A DNA stretch of 64,000 nt from Branchiostoma lanceolatum (taxonomy: Eukaryota; Chordata; Leptocardii; Amphioxiformes; Branchiostomatidae): assembly GCF_035083965.1 (NCBI RefSeq), contig NC_089722.1:39851958-39915957 (forward strand), read 5' to 3'. Made by a program: the position numbers and the translations under genes. Below the pieces are notes generated by a model, which saw only the letters and a list, made by a program, of their open reading frames with translations, did not search any database and was not told the origin of the DNA. Shown piece after piece: positions 11,081 through 23,603 of this stretch (positions within the stretch are counted from its first letter, which is position 1; each line of letters begins with the position of its first letter).

Positions 11081-12000
11081 TGAAATAAACTGCACAAACT
11101 AAACATAAGACTTTCTCTGGCCGACTAGCCTATCTTCTATCGCAAATTATTCAACCCAGTTCGGCTAAAATGTGTCATCTAATGCATCTCTCACTTTCAC
11201 TTTCAATGTCAAGATCTGTTGTTATTGTTTTGAGCTGGAGTAAATGAATGCCAGATGTTCCCGGCGCGAGTTTGACATGACCTACTTATGGTTTCACGCC
11301 TGTGTTTTCATCAATTTGGGTCAAACTTTCTCTAGAATACAACTCTTGTACACCTTACCTTTAACATACATCCTGCACCGGTGAAAAGCTTCTTAACAAT
11401 AGTAATGAGCCAAACTGACATCTAAGAAATGCATGACATGGCATGAGTCGATGGTGATAAATATGAAGGAGCCATCTTTTTTATGAATAAATATGCCGAA
11501 GACAACAACAAATCTAACAGTGAAAAACCGCAGCCATCCATATCAAACTTGGTAAGATTCCTTGCCAACATATCATGTACACAGATACTACTGTAGATGG
11601 ATGGATTTTCGTAGGATTAGAACGATAAGATCAGATTTTCGGGGTATTTTTGACAGTGTACGCGTCATTGTTTTTATCGTCCACCAAACAAGCATGCATA
11701 TTCTCCCGATAAAGTTGGCTTTAGCAGACAAATTCCGCACCCAAAAAATGATAACATAAGAATGTACAAACTCCACAAACCTTTCGCGGTTCCTGAAGCC
11801 AAGTTGACCGCCACAAAAGTCCAAAATATCCACAAAGGAGACGATAGACGAGCAGAAGCCCGTAACACACCATCCCGGGAACAGGATTTTCCTCGCTTCC
11901 CTGAGTTTCTGCGAGGTTTGTTACGTCATGAGAATGGTGCACACTGATTGGTTGAAGTTTTGAAAGTTAGAATAAAATCCCGCTACTTGATTGGCTCAAG

Positions 12001-13198
12001 GAGGTTAAAATAGGAAGGAGAGAGTTTAAAATTACTGCCTTTTGTCCTCGGTGGGCCGCAAGCGTCAAAACTGTAATTGACATAAACGTGTCAATTGCCC
12101 TGATTTCAATGGGCCAGCGCGGCACGCCAGCGATCGGTTCCATTGTTTAGTTGCAAATTGGAGCGCCCCGGGGATTAGCAGTTTTAGTGGAGAGACAGTC
12201 GTAAGTTCAATTCTAGCTATTTTGAGGAATTAATCTTTTTAGAAATCAGTGAGAGGATCGGGAAAAAGTACTAGTAGATAGCGGAGAAGACGATCGGAGG
12301 AAATTCAAGCGCTGCAACCAACGTTACAGCCTGTGGCCATTTTTATTTCAACAGCCTTGAAACAAGGTTAATCTTTGTAACAACATCTACCCTACAAACT
12401 ACATGGTCAAATAAAGCGCTGAACTAATACGTCTGCTAAATTCTGCATGTAATATGTCAGTGTTTTTGTACAGATTCTGTGACAAAGATCCTAGGTATAA
12501 GGGCATATATCTCGTTTCTTTTCGGCAGCTGTGAGAACAAAATTCGATACATTCTACCATGATTCTACCGATTCTACACACATATATCAGTACCTCATCG
12601 ATCCTCCTTCGCCAGCAGAGAGGCACAAAACACAGTTGAAGCCGAGAATTGTAGGCCCGATGCCAAAAAAATGGCCCCGATGCCGATTGTGAAAGTTTGA
12701 CAAATTGAAATTTCACATCGTCAACCATCTAAAATATATATCGGCATATCCAGAATAAATCACATAACTTCTACAAAACGACAACATTTGAGGGTATGTT
12801 CCTGTTCTAAAATGTTCGCTTCGAGCCTTGCAACACACAAAAAATGCTGTAACTCGCCCATTTTTCGTCGCACAACAGAGTTTCACGTATCAAAACATTC
12901 GCCAGTTCAACCGGCCGCCATTGCTGGCTACTGCGCAGCTCTAGTACGCACCCCAAATAAGGCAATCCTCGGAAACTGCAGGCATGTCCGCCTCAGCTCG
13001 GCGATTTTCGCCAGCAGTGACGTCATTTTAGGCTCATTTGCATCGGAACTGGCGGGAAAATTAGCGGCTCAGGGCGACACCAAAGCGGCGCCGCCGGGGC
13101 TGCCGGACAATGCGACTCAGCGGGATTTATTGGGGCAGGACAAAAGGCCGCGGTGGGTGTTAATAGGCGAACTCTCTCCTTCCTATTTAAACCTCCTT
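12001..13198. mobile_element. 1.2-kb TIR element inserted in the right arm only
   Basis: The left arm reads straight through at 5836/5837, while the right arm has 1,198 extra bp here. The ends are inverted repeats: AAGGAGGTTAAAATAGG on the left and CCTATTTAAACCTCCTT on the right, and a second block (CCTTTTGTCC near 12040, GGACAAAAGG near 13140) extends the similarity inward. The element is non-autonomous; reading frames inside it show no transposase motif. The uninterrupted left arm (GGCTCAAGGATTGG in right-arm orientation) serves as the empty site. A clean target duplication is not evident. Confidence 0.82.
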
Positions 13199-13285
13199 GA
13201 TTGGCTGAAACATACCTTTTTAGATTCTAACTTCTTCTAAATTCTTCTAAAATTTGACTCGACCATTGCGTAAAATCAGGCGCAA

Positions 13286-14954
13286 GGATGACACGCAAAT
13301 TCGTGAAGCGTTCCATATTTTTCACGTTTTTCGTTATTTTTTTTTTACAAAATAATTTCAGTCGGTGCCTCGACAGTTGCATGTGCGCTTCCAGGTCGCG
13401 AATTTCCGTTTTTGAAGTTCCTCCTATATCTGAGGACCGGACTGTCGATCTGTTCTGTTGCTTTTTATTGCTATTGCTGGTGAAATTCAGAAAAAAAATA
13501 GTCACTTTGCAAATTAAACAACACTTTTCAAGAAAAGCAAGCTTTTCGAAAGTAGTGTGCACATATGTGTTTTCCTTTCCCCTGTAAAATGATTGTCTTT
13601 CATTGAAATAGTTAACTGAATTCATTAGTGTAAAGTGCCGTTTGAAAGGCCCCTATTGTATCATTTCCCGAATTATGTTACAAAACATAATAGAATTTAT
13701 AAAATTGAAAAGTTCATTGCGCACAAGTGGTGCTATTTACAAAGTACATGGCTCATCGTTTATCTCCAAGCAGATCCAACGGTTGCAAAGACCGTATCCA
13801 ACTGGCAGAGGAAGTTTTTATTGCAACACGGCGCTTGGAGATTAGCTCATAGTCACAAATTCCCTGTTGTAACTAGAAAGGCCGCCATTTGCCCCTGAGC
13901 AAATACAGCATGTTTAGCCATACTCCTCCCCATGCAAGAAGTGTGCTGTCCCAAAATAACACCTGGGCAAATCGAAATATTAACTGCATGTAGAAAGTCA
14001 ATATTTGCGAAAGCATCATACTTCGCCAATCTCCCTCCCGATGCATAAATTGACTGTTCCAAAATCACCCGTGCAAAACAATTCTCTCTACAAGTTCTGT
14101 GGGACCCCAAGAGCTTCTTACTGCAAAGTCTTGCGTGTGTTCCTGCAATATGACCTCAGGTAACCTAAATAGAACACGTGTTCTTTGGCCAGTAGCAAAT
14201 GGAACGCGGGGATCCTTAGATAGAACATGGATTCTTTGGCCAGCAGCAAATAGAACATGGAACGGGGATACCACTTTTGGCCTGTTTTTGGTCTGAAATG
14301 GGTCCAAAAGTCCCCAAAATGAAGCATTTTGAAGTGATGTACACCAGAATTGTCATTGAAATCCTGTAGGGACATGTTCAAGGCGCCCTTGTACCGAATG
14401 TCAGGTCATTTGCTTGTAAAACCAGGCCACAGGAGACCAAAATGTAATTTTTTTGCCTAAAAATGCCACAAAAAAACTCCATAAAAATGATTTTCAGGCC
14501 TGTTCCAACTAATGAAAAAATCACATGAGGGTATTTGCCTTCTTTACCTCCATGCCAAATTTCAGGTCGGTTGATTAAAAAATGGCAGAGTTGAATCAAT
14601 TTGAAGATTTGGCAGAAGAAGGAGAAGAAGAAGAACGTGAACAAAAACAATATGTTGAGCCATACAAGGTATGGCTAAACATAATGATGAAGGAAGCTAT
14701 CATAACACATTTACTGTCAGAAATGCACCCGTCTCTGAGGCGTCGCCAAAAAGTGATTCCAGGAACAGCTGACCCCAGAAGGGTCAGAGTTCAGAGGACA
14801 ACGCCCGTTACCACGTGACTCGCTATCACTGTGAACTCTCAGAACTCTGTGAAACCATCCACTCTGGAATCTGAACAGCAAGCAAGCTACTCGCTAGTGC
14901 TGGCACAGAAGGTGACAAAGCATTTACTATTGTTTGAGAATCTGTTTCCATACC
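13286..14954. other. Intergenic; no firm gene
   Basis: No firm exon. A degenerate direct repeat (TAGAACACGTGTTCTTTGGCC and TAGAACATGGATTCTTTGGCC) lies at about 14166-14260. From 14582 a short frame (MAELNQFEDLAEEGEE...) ends in a possible donor at ACAAG/GTATGG; it may be a first exon or a transposon remnant but has no partner exon that I can find. The last part is presumably the 5' region of the TRIM gene. Confidence 0.4.
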
Positions 14955-17138
14955 ATGGCGTGTAAGGTTGAAGACTCAACTGACTTTGACGATCAGTTCC
15001 TGACGTGCCCAGTTTGCATGCTGCACTTCCAAGATCCCAAAGTTCTGCCATGTCTGCACACGTTTTGTAAGAAGTGTCTCGAAGAATGGGCCACCAAACA
15101 ACAGCCGCTGGAGTGTCCAACCTGCCGCACACAGGTCAGTCTACCAGACCAAGGTGTGGACGGACTCAGGACCAACTTCTACGTGAACAAACTGCTGGAC
15201 TTCGCGGCGGCCAAGAAAGGGACGGAACCAGGTGTCCCGTGCCAGGTATGTGAGGGAGGGCAAGGCGAGGCCAAGTCGTGGTGTACAGATTGTGCTGTGT
15301 TACTCTGCGAGTCTTGTACCGCCATGCACCGCAAGATCCCAGCAACGAGAGACCATGAACTGGTTTCACAAGACGTTATGAAGGCAAACGAGGGTGTGGA
15401 TAGATTCCAGCGCAAAAGGCACTGCCACAAACACAAGAACCAAGAACTGGTCTTCTACTGTGAGAGCTGTAACGCTTTGGTCTGTACGGCGTGTACCGTG
15501 ATCGACCATCGACCAGGCAAAAATCACGATCCAGCAGAAATCGCCACTGTCGCACAGAAGAAGAAAGAAAAGCTACGAGAACTTCTTCAAGGCATCGACC
15601 TACGTTTGAAGGAAATGCAAGAATCTATCGATGAAGTTGATAAGAAAATGTCAAAGTTAATTCCCTCCAAAGACGCAGCGACAACCCAAGCTAAAGCGTA
15701 TTTCCGCCAACTTGCTGACATTCTGCAAAAGCGTGAAAAGGAGATTTTGAGCCAGATTGACGAACAGTGTCGAGTGGATGGCAAAGCTCTACAGACCAAG
15801 AAGGAAGCGATAGAGTTTGAGTTGGCCGGACTGACGAGCGCACAAACGTTCTGTCAACAAGCTGTAGAACACGGAAGTGACGTGCACATTCTGGAGGTGG
15901 GAAACCAAGTCCACACAAGGGTAGAAACTCTGCTGGCAAAACAGCCGGACCTGGAGTCCAACTGGAGCGAGTTTCAGTTCGTAGAGAACACGGTTGTCGC
16001 GATGTTTGAGGGGAAAGCTAAAAACCTTGGTGGTTTAGAAACAGACGTCGATGTTTCGAAGTGCAAAGTTGTTATAAAGCCGTCAGTTCAGGGATTTCGG
16101 TGTTTCGCAGAACTTACGACAGTGAACAAATCGGGCTGCATGTCTTTCACAAACAGTAAGGCCGTTAAAACTACGCTGAAGAACCCGTTTGGAAAAAATG
16201 TACAGACATGGCTACAGATAAAGAGCGATGGTGTGTGTGAAATGTCGTACATCCCCAAGGTCACTGGCAATCATAGGTTAGATGTTAAGGTGAACACTCA
16301 ACAGGTGGCAGGAAGTCCGTTTTATGTCAATGTGCAGAGTAGGGACACACCTGTGTTAACTATCGGGAAGGAAGGCAGTGGAGTGGGAGAACTGAAAGGG
16401 CCGGTAGGTGTCGCAGTTGATGAGGATGGAAACATTGCGGTGGTGGATCAGGGTAACCGTCGAGTTCAGATATTTGATGCAGACAATGGTCAATCTTTGA
16501 AGTGCTTCCCTGTCGACAAGGCCACACTATTCGACATTGTTGCTGACTCGAATGGAAATGTTATTGTGACATCGGTGGCCCCAAATTTAGGAGTAAAATG
16601 TTACTCAAAAGAAGGGGAACTTTTAAACACATTGAAGCCTGACTGCATGAAGAATCCACTTGGAGTGGCAGTTCTGAAAGACGACCGCATGGTGGTGGCG
16701 GACCGGGAGCGAAAGTCATGTCTCCTCCTACAGCCTGACGGGAGCCTCATCCGGGAGATCAGCAACGGGGAGCTGCAGAAGCCCTGGCTCATAGCAGTGA
16801 ATGAGTCACGTGACCTTTTTTTGGTCACCGATTTTGATGCTCATAAAGTGTTTGTGTTTGACCTTGAGGGAGAGTTCAAGTTCAGTTTTGGTGAGAAGGG
16901 TCAGGATGAGGGACAGTTCGAAAGTCCGTCAGGTATAACGTTAGACCAGGCAGGTAACGTCATTGTAGTGAACCTTCGTGACAGCCGTGTGCAGGTGTTC
17001 GGGCCTGACGGGATATTCATACGGACTGTGGTGACAGTTAATAATGGAAACCCATGCGGAATAGCGCTGACACCTGATGGTTACATAGCTGTAGCTTGTT
17101 TCCGGAGACATTGCGTAGAAATGTACAGATACTGCTGA
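14955..17138 (+). CDS. TRIM-NHL family E3 ubiquitin ligase (TRIM2/TRIM3-like)
   Basis: Single-exon gene, 727 residues from the ATG at 14955 (context ACCATGG; the upstream in-frame codons have no ATG). Order of domains: C3HC4 RING with ligands C18, C21, C33, H35, C38, C41, C54, C57; B-box 1 from about residue 96; B-box 2 (CHKHKNQELVFYC) about 155-195; coiled coil about 200-290; a filamin/Ig-like domain about 360-460 (ending GSPFYVNVQ); then NHL beta-propeller repeats to the C terminus (GPVGVAVDEDGNIAVVDQGN is typical). This is the TRIM2/3/32/71-type architecture. RING plus B-boxes indicate a cytoplasmic ubiquitin ligase; NHL propellers bind proteins or RNA. Lancelets are known to have many such genes, often intronless, so I give no one-to-one symbol. 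ATTAAA near 17432 could be its poly(A) signal. Confidence 0.92.
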   Translation: MACKVEDSTDFDDQFLTCPVCMLHFQDPKVLPCLHTFCKKCLEEWATKQQPLECPTCRTQVSLPDQGVDGLRTNFYVNKLLDFAAAKKGTEPGVPCQVCEGGQGEAKSWCTDCAVLLCESCTAMHRKIPATRDHELVSQDVMKANEGVDRFQRKRHCHKHKNQELVFYCESCNALVCTACTVIDHRPGKNHDPAEIATVAQKKKEKLRELLQGIDLRLKEMQESIDEVDKKMSKLIPSKDAATTQAKAYFRQLADILQKREKEILSQIDEQCRVDGKALQTKKEAIEFELAGLTSAQTFCQQAVEHGSDVHILEVGNQVHTRVETLLAKQPDLESNWSEFQFVENTVVAMFEGKAKNLGGLETDVDVSKCKVVIKPSVQGFRCFAELTTVNKSGCMSFTNSKAVKTTLKNPFGKNVQTWLQIKSDGVCEMSYIPKVTGNHRLDVKVNTQQVAGSPFYVNVQSRDTPVLTIGKEGSGVGELKGPVGVAVDEDGNIAVVDQGNRRVQIFDADNGQSLKCFPVDKATLFDIVADSNGNVIVTSVAPNLGVKCYSKEGELLNTLKPDCMKNPLGVAVLKDDRMVVADRERKSCLLLQPDGSLIREISNGELQKPWLIAVNESRDLFLVTDFDAHKVFVFDLEGEFKFSFGEKGQDEGQFESPSGITLDQAGNVIVVNLRDSRVQVFGPDGIFIRTVVTVNNGNPCGIALTPDGYIAVACFRRHCVEMYRYC

Positions 17139-19434
17139 TATACTAGTAGTGTAATCAGCTTTGTGAACATGTAGATGTTCAGTAGGTGCGAATAGCTGTT
17201 GTGAGTTGTTTATCTTATGCTATTACACGCGTAAATTCTTAGTAGTACATGTTACTATGTGACAGCCACTAGTATAGTTTTATGTATGTTGGAACCTTTA
17301 CATAGTAGCGATATGTTAAAGAAGCAACATTAGTTGTAGATGTGAACTTCCTTTATGAACTTAATGTAAGAAACAGTTGGTAAAGGCATGTTTTATTAGT
17401 AGATGGTATATTTTCAAATGATGAATTTGCATTAAAAGGAAAAGACAGTCAACATGTTGTCGAACTCTATCTCTCTCTCTCTATATATATATAGCTTATA
17501 TATTAATTAGTATACCTGCCTTGATTCGGTTCTGGAGATAATCATGTAGACATACATTTCAGCAAATAACTACCCTGGAATACCAATGTTTCAATAATAA
17601 CGACTGTCGTGAACTCTGCGGAAGAAGTTAAAAAACTTGCTCATGCCTTGACAAAGACTGATCAGTCGAAAATTTGGGCACGTCCATTATTTTGTGTTGG
17701 CACGGTTCAACTTTGGTTCATAATAAAAGTCTGGTTGTTTAAGTTCGGACATCGACGTTTCGAAGTGCTAAGTTATAAAGCTGGCAGTTGAGGGCTTTTA
17801 GTACTTCACTGTACTTGTCGATGTGTTACAAAACAGTTTGTGTTACACCGAAGGGCGGTTATACCGGCTATATGAATACAGATACAGTAAAGCCGTCACA
17901 GATGACGTGTAGAACCCTTATCGAACAAACCCACCAGCGCAAATGCAGACGGAATGATCTGAGGCGACATGTAATATCGCCTCAAAATAAAACTGTCTAG
18001 GTCTGACTCTGATACCCGCTCAGTTGTTATGGTTCCCAGGCGGCTCAGAGAATGCTTGGAGCCTCTGCTAGATACCAGGTAAAAATGTGGAAGGTTTGGA
18101 CATCTGTGAGGGTCTGAGAAACCCAGTCAGACTCATGTTTTCATGGATACGTGGCATCTTTAAATTGCACTGATACCGGGAACGTGCTTGGCAACTTCCT
18201 TTTGGCAGTGAAACTGGTCGGCCTGATCTATTGTGGAATGTACTTCAAGTCCAGAGACTTACTGATGATGATGGAAACACCACCATAGCCTCAATCCATA
18301 GACATCAGAGTTGTTGTGAAAAGAGTTAGTACATGTAGTAAAGTAGACGGTGGCCTTTAGTACATCTAACGTTATGTAACTTAATGAAGAAGTCAGTCTT
18401 CAGAACAAAACTTCATCTAGTCAGTGGTCAAAACATAGTACTGTACATTCTTCTGGTCCTAGGCCTCGATGGTAGCCGAGTCTTCACTGTTTTGTGGGGA
18501 CATAACTTTGAGCTGCAAAGTCCTTGCTAACTCACTCACTCACTCACTCACTCACTCACTCACTCACTCACTCACTCACTCACTCACTCACTCACTCACT
18601 CACTCAGTGACTTTCTTTGTTCAATGAGGAACCTTGCTATGGCTACACCAGTTTACTTCATTGTTTTTTGACATTCTCAAGCAAAAGTTTAAAACATTAA
18701 AAACTGAGGACTGGGGCAAAGTTCCAAATGTTCCCATCATAAGGATGCATGTATCAAAGTCTGGACATCAGACTCTGTTTTCATCCATGCTGAGCTTCTG
18801 GTTCAGCATTACTATTAAAAAATCCACTAACATCAAAATGAAATCGGTGTAGCTAAGTTATCACCCAGACAGCAAAGGCAAAAATGCATGTTGCATAGAT
18901 GAAATGTGCTGATGTTGTTTATTTTTCGTATTTTTGTAACATATTTTTCATAAGTTCTTACATGGGTTAACAAATTCTATTTGAATGATCCAACATCATA
19001 TTAGTACTGGCAATGTATTGTTTATCAATGCCATATAGAACCCATTATCATAGCTTGAAGAATGAAAAATGGCTGGTGGTGATATATAAATGGGTAAAAG
19101 AACAAGGCAAATTATCCACAATAAATGGGTATTGACCACAACTGTAAGGTTCATATTACCCACTGTAGTCTTAGTCTGTGGTCTGTTCTGCATTCAGGGA
19201 GTACTTGAAACATTGTGATACATGTAACCTCAGCTCCGAGGGACTTTTTGTTAGACTAACAAGAGTCTCTACTCATCATATTTCAAGTTCCTATCATTTG
19301 AATCTTACAAGAGTATGGGCACATAATGTCGCCACAATTTTCTAGCTTTGTGAGGACACAACATCATGGGGATGATGTCACACAACTATTTCACTGTCCT
19401 GGAATTAGTAGTAGTATACTATAAGTTCTTTCCC
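17139..19434. other. TRIM 3' region and intergenic DNA; no gene seen
   Basis: Contains a CT/TA microsatellite at about 17468-17495 and a long (ACTC)n run. No exon with good splice sites or a recognisable protein was found. Confidence 0.5.
18526..18606 (+). repeat. (ACTC)n microsatellite
   Basis: About twenty uninterrupted copies of a 4-bp unit. Confidence 0.95.
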
Positions 19435-19872
19435 AGAGAACCCCTACAGATATGGGGAGGGATATCACTTATCAGGGTTCGAAATACCTGGTTGCCCAGT
19501 GAGTTGAGCTGTGCAACCAAATTTTGTTTCACAGAAATTTTTTTGCACACAGGACCAACCTTACATTTAAACTCGTATCCGCAAGCTCATCATATGTACC
19601 TGCTTCGTTTAGGTACACAGCCCTATGCAAAAATTAGGGCCTTGGATCTTGGGCAACCTGAAATCGTCATGCTTAGCTTATGACTTAGGTTGCCCACTGC
19701 GCAAACTGGCCTTAAAATATATTTCGAACCCTGTTTTTTTATAGAGAACCTCTGCAGATACTGGGAGGGTTATTACAGAGAACCCCTGTGACTATGGGGA
19801 GGGTTATTATAGAAAACAGCTGCAGACACGGTTATTACAGAGTACCTCTACGGATATATGGAGGGTTATTTT
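19435..19872 (+). repeat. ~34-bp minisatellite abutting the HIRA stop codon
   Basis: Units of the form AGAGAACCCCTACAGATATG followed by GGGAGGGTTATTAC begin near 19435, 19743, 19776, 19811 and 19838. The last unit overlaps the HIRA stop codon (TTA at 19866-19868 on the plus strand). The first and second units are separated by the inserted element at 19473-19733. Confidence 0.7.
19473..19733. mobile_element. MITE with CAGGGTTCGAAATA inverted ends
   Basis: Left end CAGGGTTCGAAATA and right end TATTTCGAACCCTG are perfect inverted repeats of 14 bp. The inside has repeated GGTTGCCCA and GCAACC blocks like the larger element at 25995-27229. It lies just 3' of HIRA. No clear target duplication. Confidence 0.75.
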
Positions 19873-22800
19873 GCAGGTGTCTGCACCATGTCTAGCTGAT
19901 CCTGGTACTCTGTGTAGAGCCTCTGCAGCCGCAGGTTGCTGCCCACCTCCTGCAGGACTTCACTCAGCACCAGCCGCTTACACACACCCTGGGACAGACA
20001 AGGAAGCAAGGTGTCAAACGTGGACGAACTCACTTTATAATGCAATATGGATCTGTCACATAGATTTGATTCTCAGATTTGAATAGACTTAGTAAGCAAA
20101 ATTTGATGTCAACTGAAAGATCAACATGAAACAAATTCTGAATGAAAGGTCTGTACTTCGGTTCACATAGTTTCAGAAATTTATGTTTTTGTCCCAGCTC
20201 TCTTTTTCCCTCTCCCTGTTGTATGTTCTCTTGTCAAACATTAATTCCACTTCTATATGCTCCTATGTTGCCTGCTTGAAGTCACACAAGGTCTAGAAAG
20301 GCTGACATTTAGCTATCTGATTGCCAGTGTTAAGTGCTGTGATCCATACTACATGTCCCTCTTGACAAGAACTACCTACTCAGACCTTACCAGTACTTCA
20401 GGTTCCCACAGACTTCCCTTGGGCAGTCGGCCCTGGGCAGTGACAGGACCCAGGAGGTCATCACAGATTTCTCTCAGCTGGGCCTCCAACCCTGCACAGA
20501 CAAACAGGAAGTGTACAAATGTCATGTACATCTACATTAAACATACATCTCAGATGGGCCTCCAAGTCTAGCCTGCAGGCACATTTAGTTCTACATGCAG
20601 AACAATGGTATCATTGTGGAATGAACACTAAACTATGTCTTACTTCACAACTTCCATGGGGCACTCTTTCTTACCAGAGTCAATGCTTTAATTACCTGAT
20701 ACCAAGTGACAACCCTGGCCAAACAGCCTGCAATCTAGCAGTGTTCGTCACCAGGTAAGCTACCAGCCAATAAAGACTCTTCTTGCTGACATGATTAGCT
20801 GGTAAGTTTGCCAGGTACGGGGAGTACCTGATTGGCTGACAGCGCTTACAACCTTAGAAGGACAGATAGTACAAAGGCTAGTTGCCAGTGTTGTTGCAAC
20901 AGTCATACCCGGTATTCCATCATACAGAAGAAGACGATGACATAAATATATACATAATGGAGGTATCTAAGTTTCTGCTATGAAGAACAAGATATCAAAG
21001 TATGCACACACCTTCCTGTACCAGATATCTGACCAAGGTGAGGAGCCAGAACTTGTGCTCAGCACTGGACCTCAGCATCAGGGCTGCAGACACCTGAAAC
21101 ATTTCAACAACACTATAATATACTGGACATATATGTTGACAGCGAGGGGTTTTTCTAGAAACAATTTGCGAAGGGGAGAGTTGCGAGGGAGCAGAGCGAC
21201 CAAGCGGTGGGATGGTGTATGTGGAAGGGGGGGTTCCCCCAAACTCCACAGTGTGGAGTTTTAGAGACATTTAAGTTAAAATGGGGCATTCTAAAGCTTC
21301 CTGAGGGGGGAAATTACTGTCAAACAGCTCACAGCTGAAGACTGGGACCATGTAGCATCCTTGGACGGAATTTTATGTTTTTCAGAGGATCTGCTCCACT
21401 GTAATCCTGTTTAGACAAAGCCCTGTAACACGTTCAGGGTTGTTATTTACTGTTTTAGTTACATATATTGTGATATACTGCACATGTATGTAAGTGATTT
21501 AGCTGTTGCTGATAGTGTGGCCTAATGTACTGTACTAGTACACAGCAATAACAACACGGTCTATATGCTAAACAAAATCACATTAAAAAATTTCCATCAC
21601 ATAACATGATAGCTGCATGCTAGTGTTGTACATTTTTCAACATGGTAAAAACCTTTTTCTAATTTATTGCAAGTAATATTGCACACAGCACCTGGGCTGC
21701 AGTACCTACCTGGTTCTCTAGGTGGCCTAGTGTGACTGCCTGTTGTAAGTTATGATTGGCACGGAACAGTCTGCCTGCCTGGCGACCCGACCTGTGGAAG
21801 GGAACGGATAATTCAACATACAACTCACATACAAAAATATAAGCACTGACTCGAGGCAATGCTGTATTTTCCATATTGAGAATTATAATTATCTTTTATT
21901 TACTGTGGGAAAACAAATTCACACATGCGCACATACACACACACAAACACACTGACAGACAAGCAAACATTAAAAAATACTGCGCTATCTTGAGGTAAAG
22001 TACATGTAGCAACACACCACTAGACAGACATAGAAAATGTTTAAAAAGACTGCGGTACAACAAGCCAGATCAAACATCAACTTCAACTTCAGAAACACTT
22101 CAGGAAGGGAGAGAGGAGGCCCCGGGCTAGGGCGGGCAGGCCTCCAGCCTGGCCTGGAACATCTCAACTTTGGGAGACAGCACGACCAGGCCAGGCAGGG
22201 CATTCCACTTTGGAATGTGAATCTGCTTGAATGTACATTACACAACATTGACTGTTCATAAACTGTTCATATATCATCACACCTGGTATCCAACAAAAAT
22301 GTCCAAAAATAACTTGATAAGGCATGGCACAGATTTAGTTGCTGCCCAAAGAACATAGAGATTGAACTTTGACAGACTGACCTCTGCCCTTGACCCTGTA
22401 AGGACGCCAGGGGACCTTTGACCTGAGATGAAGGATTTAGGGAAGACATGATGGTCTGGTGGTCCGAGCACTGCTGTAAGGAGCTGTGGGCATCCGACAA
22501 CGTCGACCTGGAAAGAGAATATTGGGCTATCAAAAATTTGTAAAATACACAAAACAACAATAGTTTCCTGAATGCTGCATATTTGAGTAGATAGTTTGAG
22601 GGTTACCTTTTTGTTTTGTCTTCTAATGGTAAACGTTTAGGGATATCGTTTGTTTGTTTGTATTGCATACCCAGTAAAATATTGTAACATGGCATAACAC
22701 ACCAGGTTTGTACTGAAGAGTACAAGCTGCATATCAGGACAGATTTATTTGATCCACTCACACCGGGATGTACCCCTACTCTTATTGATAAGTGGTGGTG

Positions 22801-23572
22801 GATTCTTTAACATGCTCGATGTGTGGCTCTCCTCAAACTAAATTTGACTCCTATCCAAGGGACATCCCAAGCCAAAGCTAGGTACTCATTTTCACCTGAG
22901 TCAAAGTATAAATCTAAGTCAACCACACAACAATGAACTGGTGTGACTTAAGTCAAATGTTTGAAGGTTGGCCATGTAAATGTTGACCAGACCAACCACA
23001 TAAAATGAATCCTGCATTTAGTTGGAGAGAATGAAAAATGAGCTCACCATGTTCCTAATGACACACTGAATGTGTAGACCTTGCCGTTAGACAGGCTGAA
23101 GACTGGCACACCCTGCTCTGTCACACTGGAGGTCTTTATCACTACATCACCTGGAAAACACATCCCGGTAATCAGACATTCAACCAACATCCACACTGCA
23201 AATATTTCTCTAAATATATACGAAAAATGATGTATACATCACACAAAACTTCTAATTATGTACAACATGCTTCATAACAATCAAGGATATCACAGCTAAC
23301 CACAAAAACAACTCCACCTTTGTTTGTATATATTACATAACCGGTAAACCTCTTTGTAGACTTGGTTTGTCCAAATATAGAAGAATTTAACTTACCTGAC
23401 ATTATTGGAAGTAAAGATTCGTTTTTTATGACCACCTTGGCAATTTGAACATTCCTGTAACAAAGAAGAAAAGAAAGTACAGATACAATGAGGAGGATAT
23501 ACACGAACAAGGCTAGCATCATGGACAAAACTCAAGTAAGATGGTTACACAAACACATTTACACATGCATGA

Positions 23573-23603
<31 letters not shown>

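Larger units (their letters stand above)
5750..13285. repeat. Giant inverted repeat (palindrome), ~3.1-kb arms
   Basis: Left arm 5750-8880 and right arm 8957-13285 are reverse complements. From 5836 to 8880 every position x pairs with 17837-x, so there is no net indel in 3,045 bp. Spot checks at several places, and identical protein reading frames on both arms (up to 187 residues), show no mismatch. The pairing resumes at 5750-5836 against 13199-13285 (sum 19035) after a 1,198-bp insertion found only in the right arm. The central spacer is 76 bp. Beyond 5750 and 13285 the sequences differ. The identity implies recent origin, ongoing gene conversion, or an assembly fold-back. The arm-specific transposon argues against a trivial read artefact but could also come from two haplotypes. 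Confidence 0.93.

Noticed and set aside
12399..13240. 109- and 150-codon frames inside and across the right-arm insertion
   Set aside because: No domain, no matching splice sites; the second crosses the transposon boundary.
14582..14818. 78-codon acidic frame MAELNQFEDLAEEGEE...
   Set aside because: Plausible composition and a donor-like site, but no partner exon or recognised domain; left as a note in the intergenic entry.
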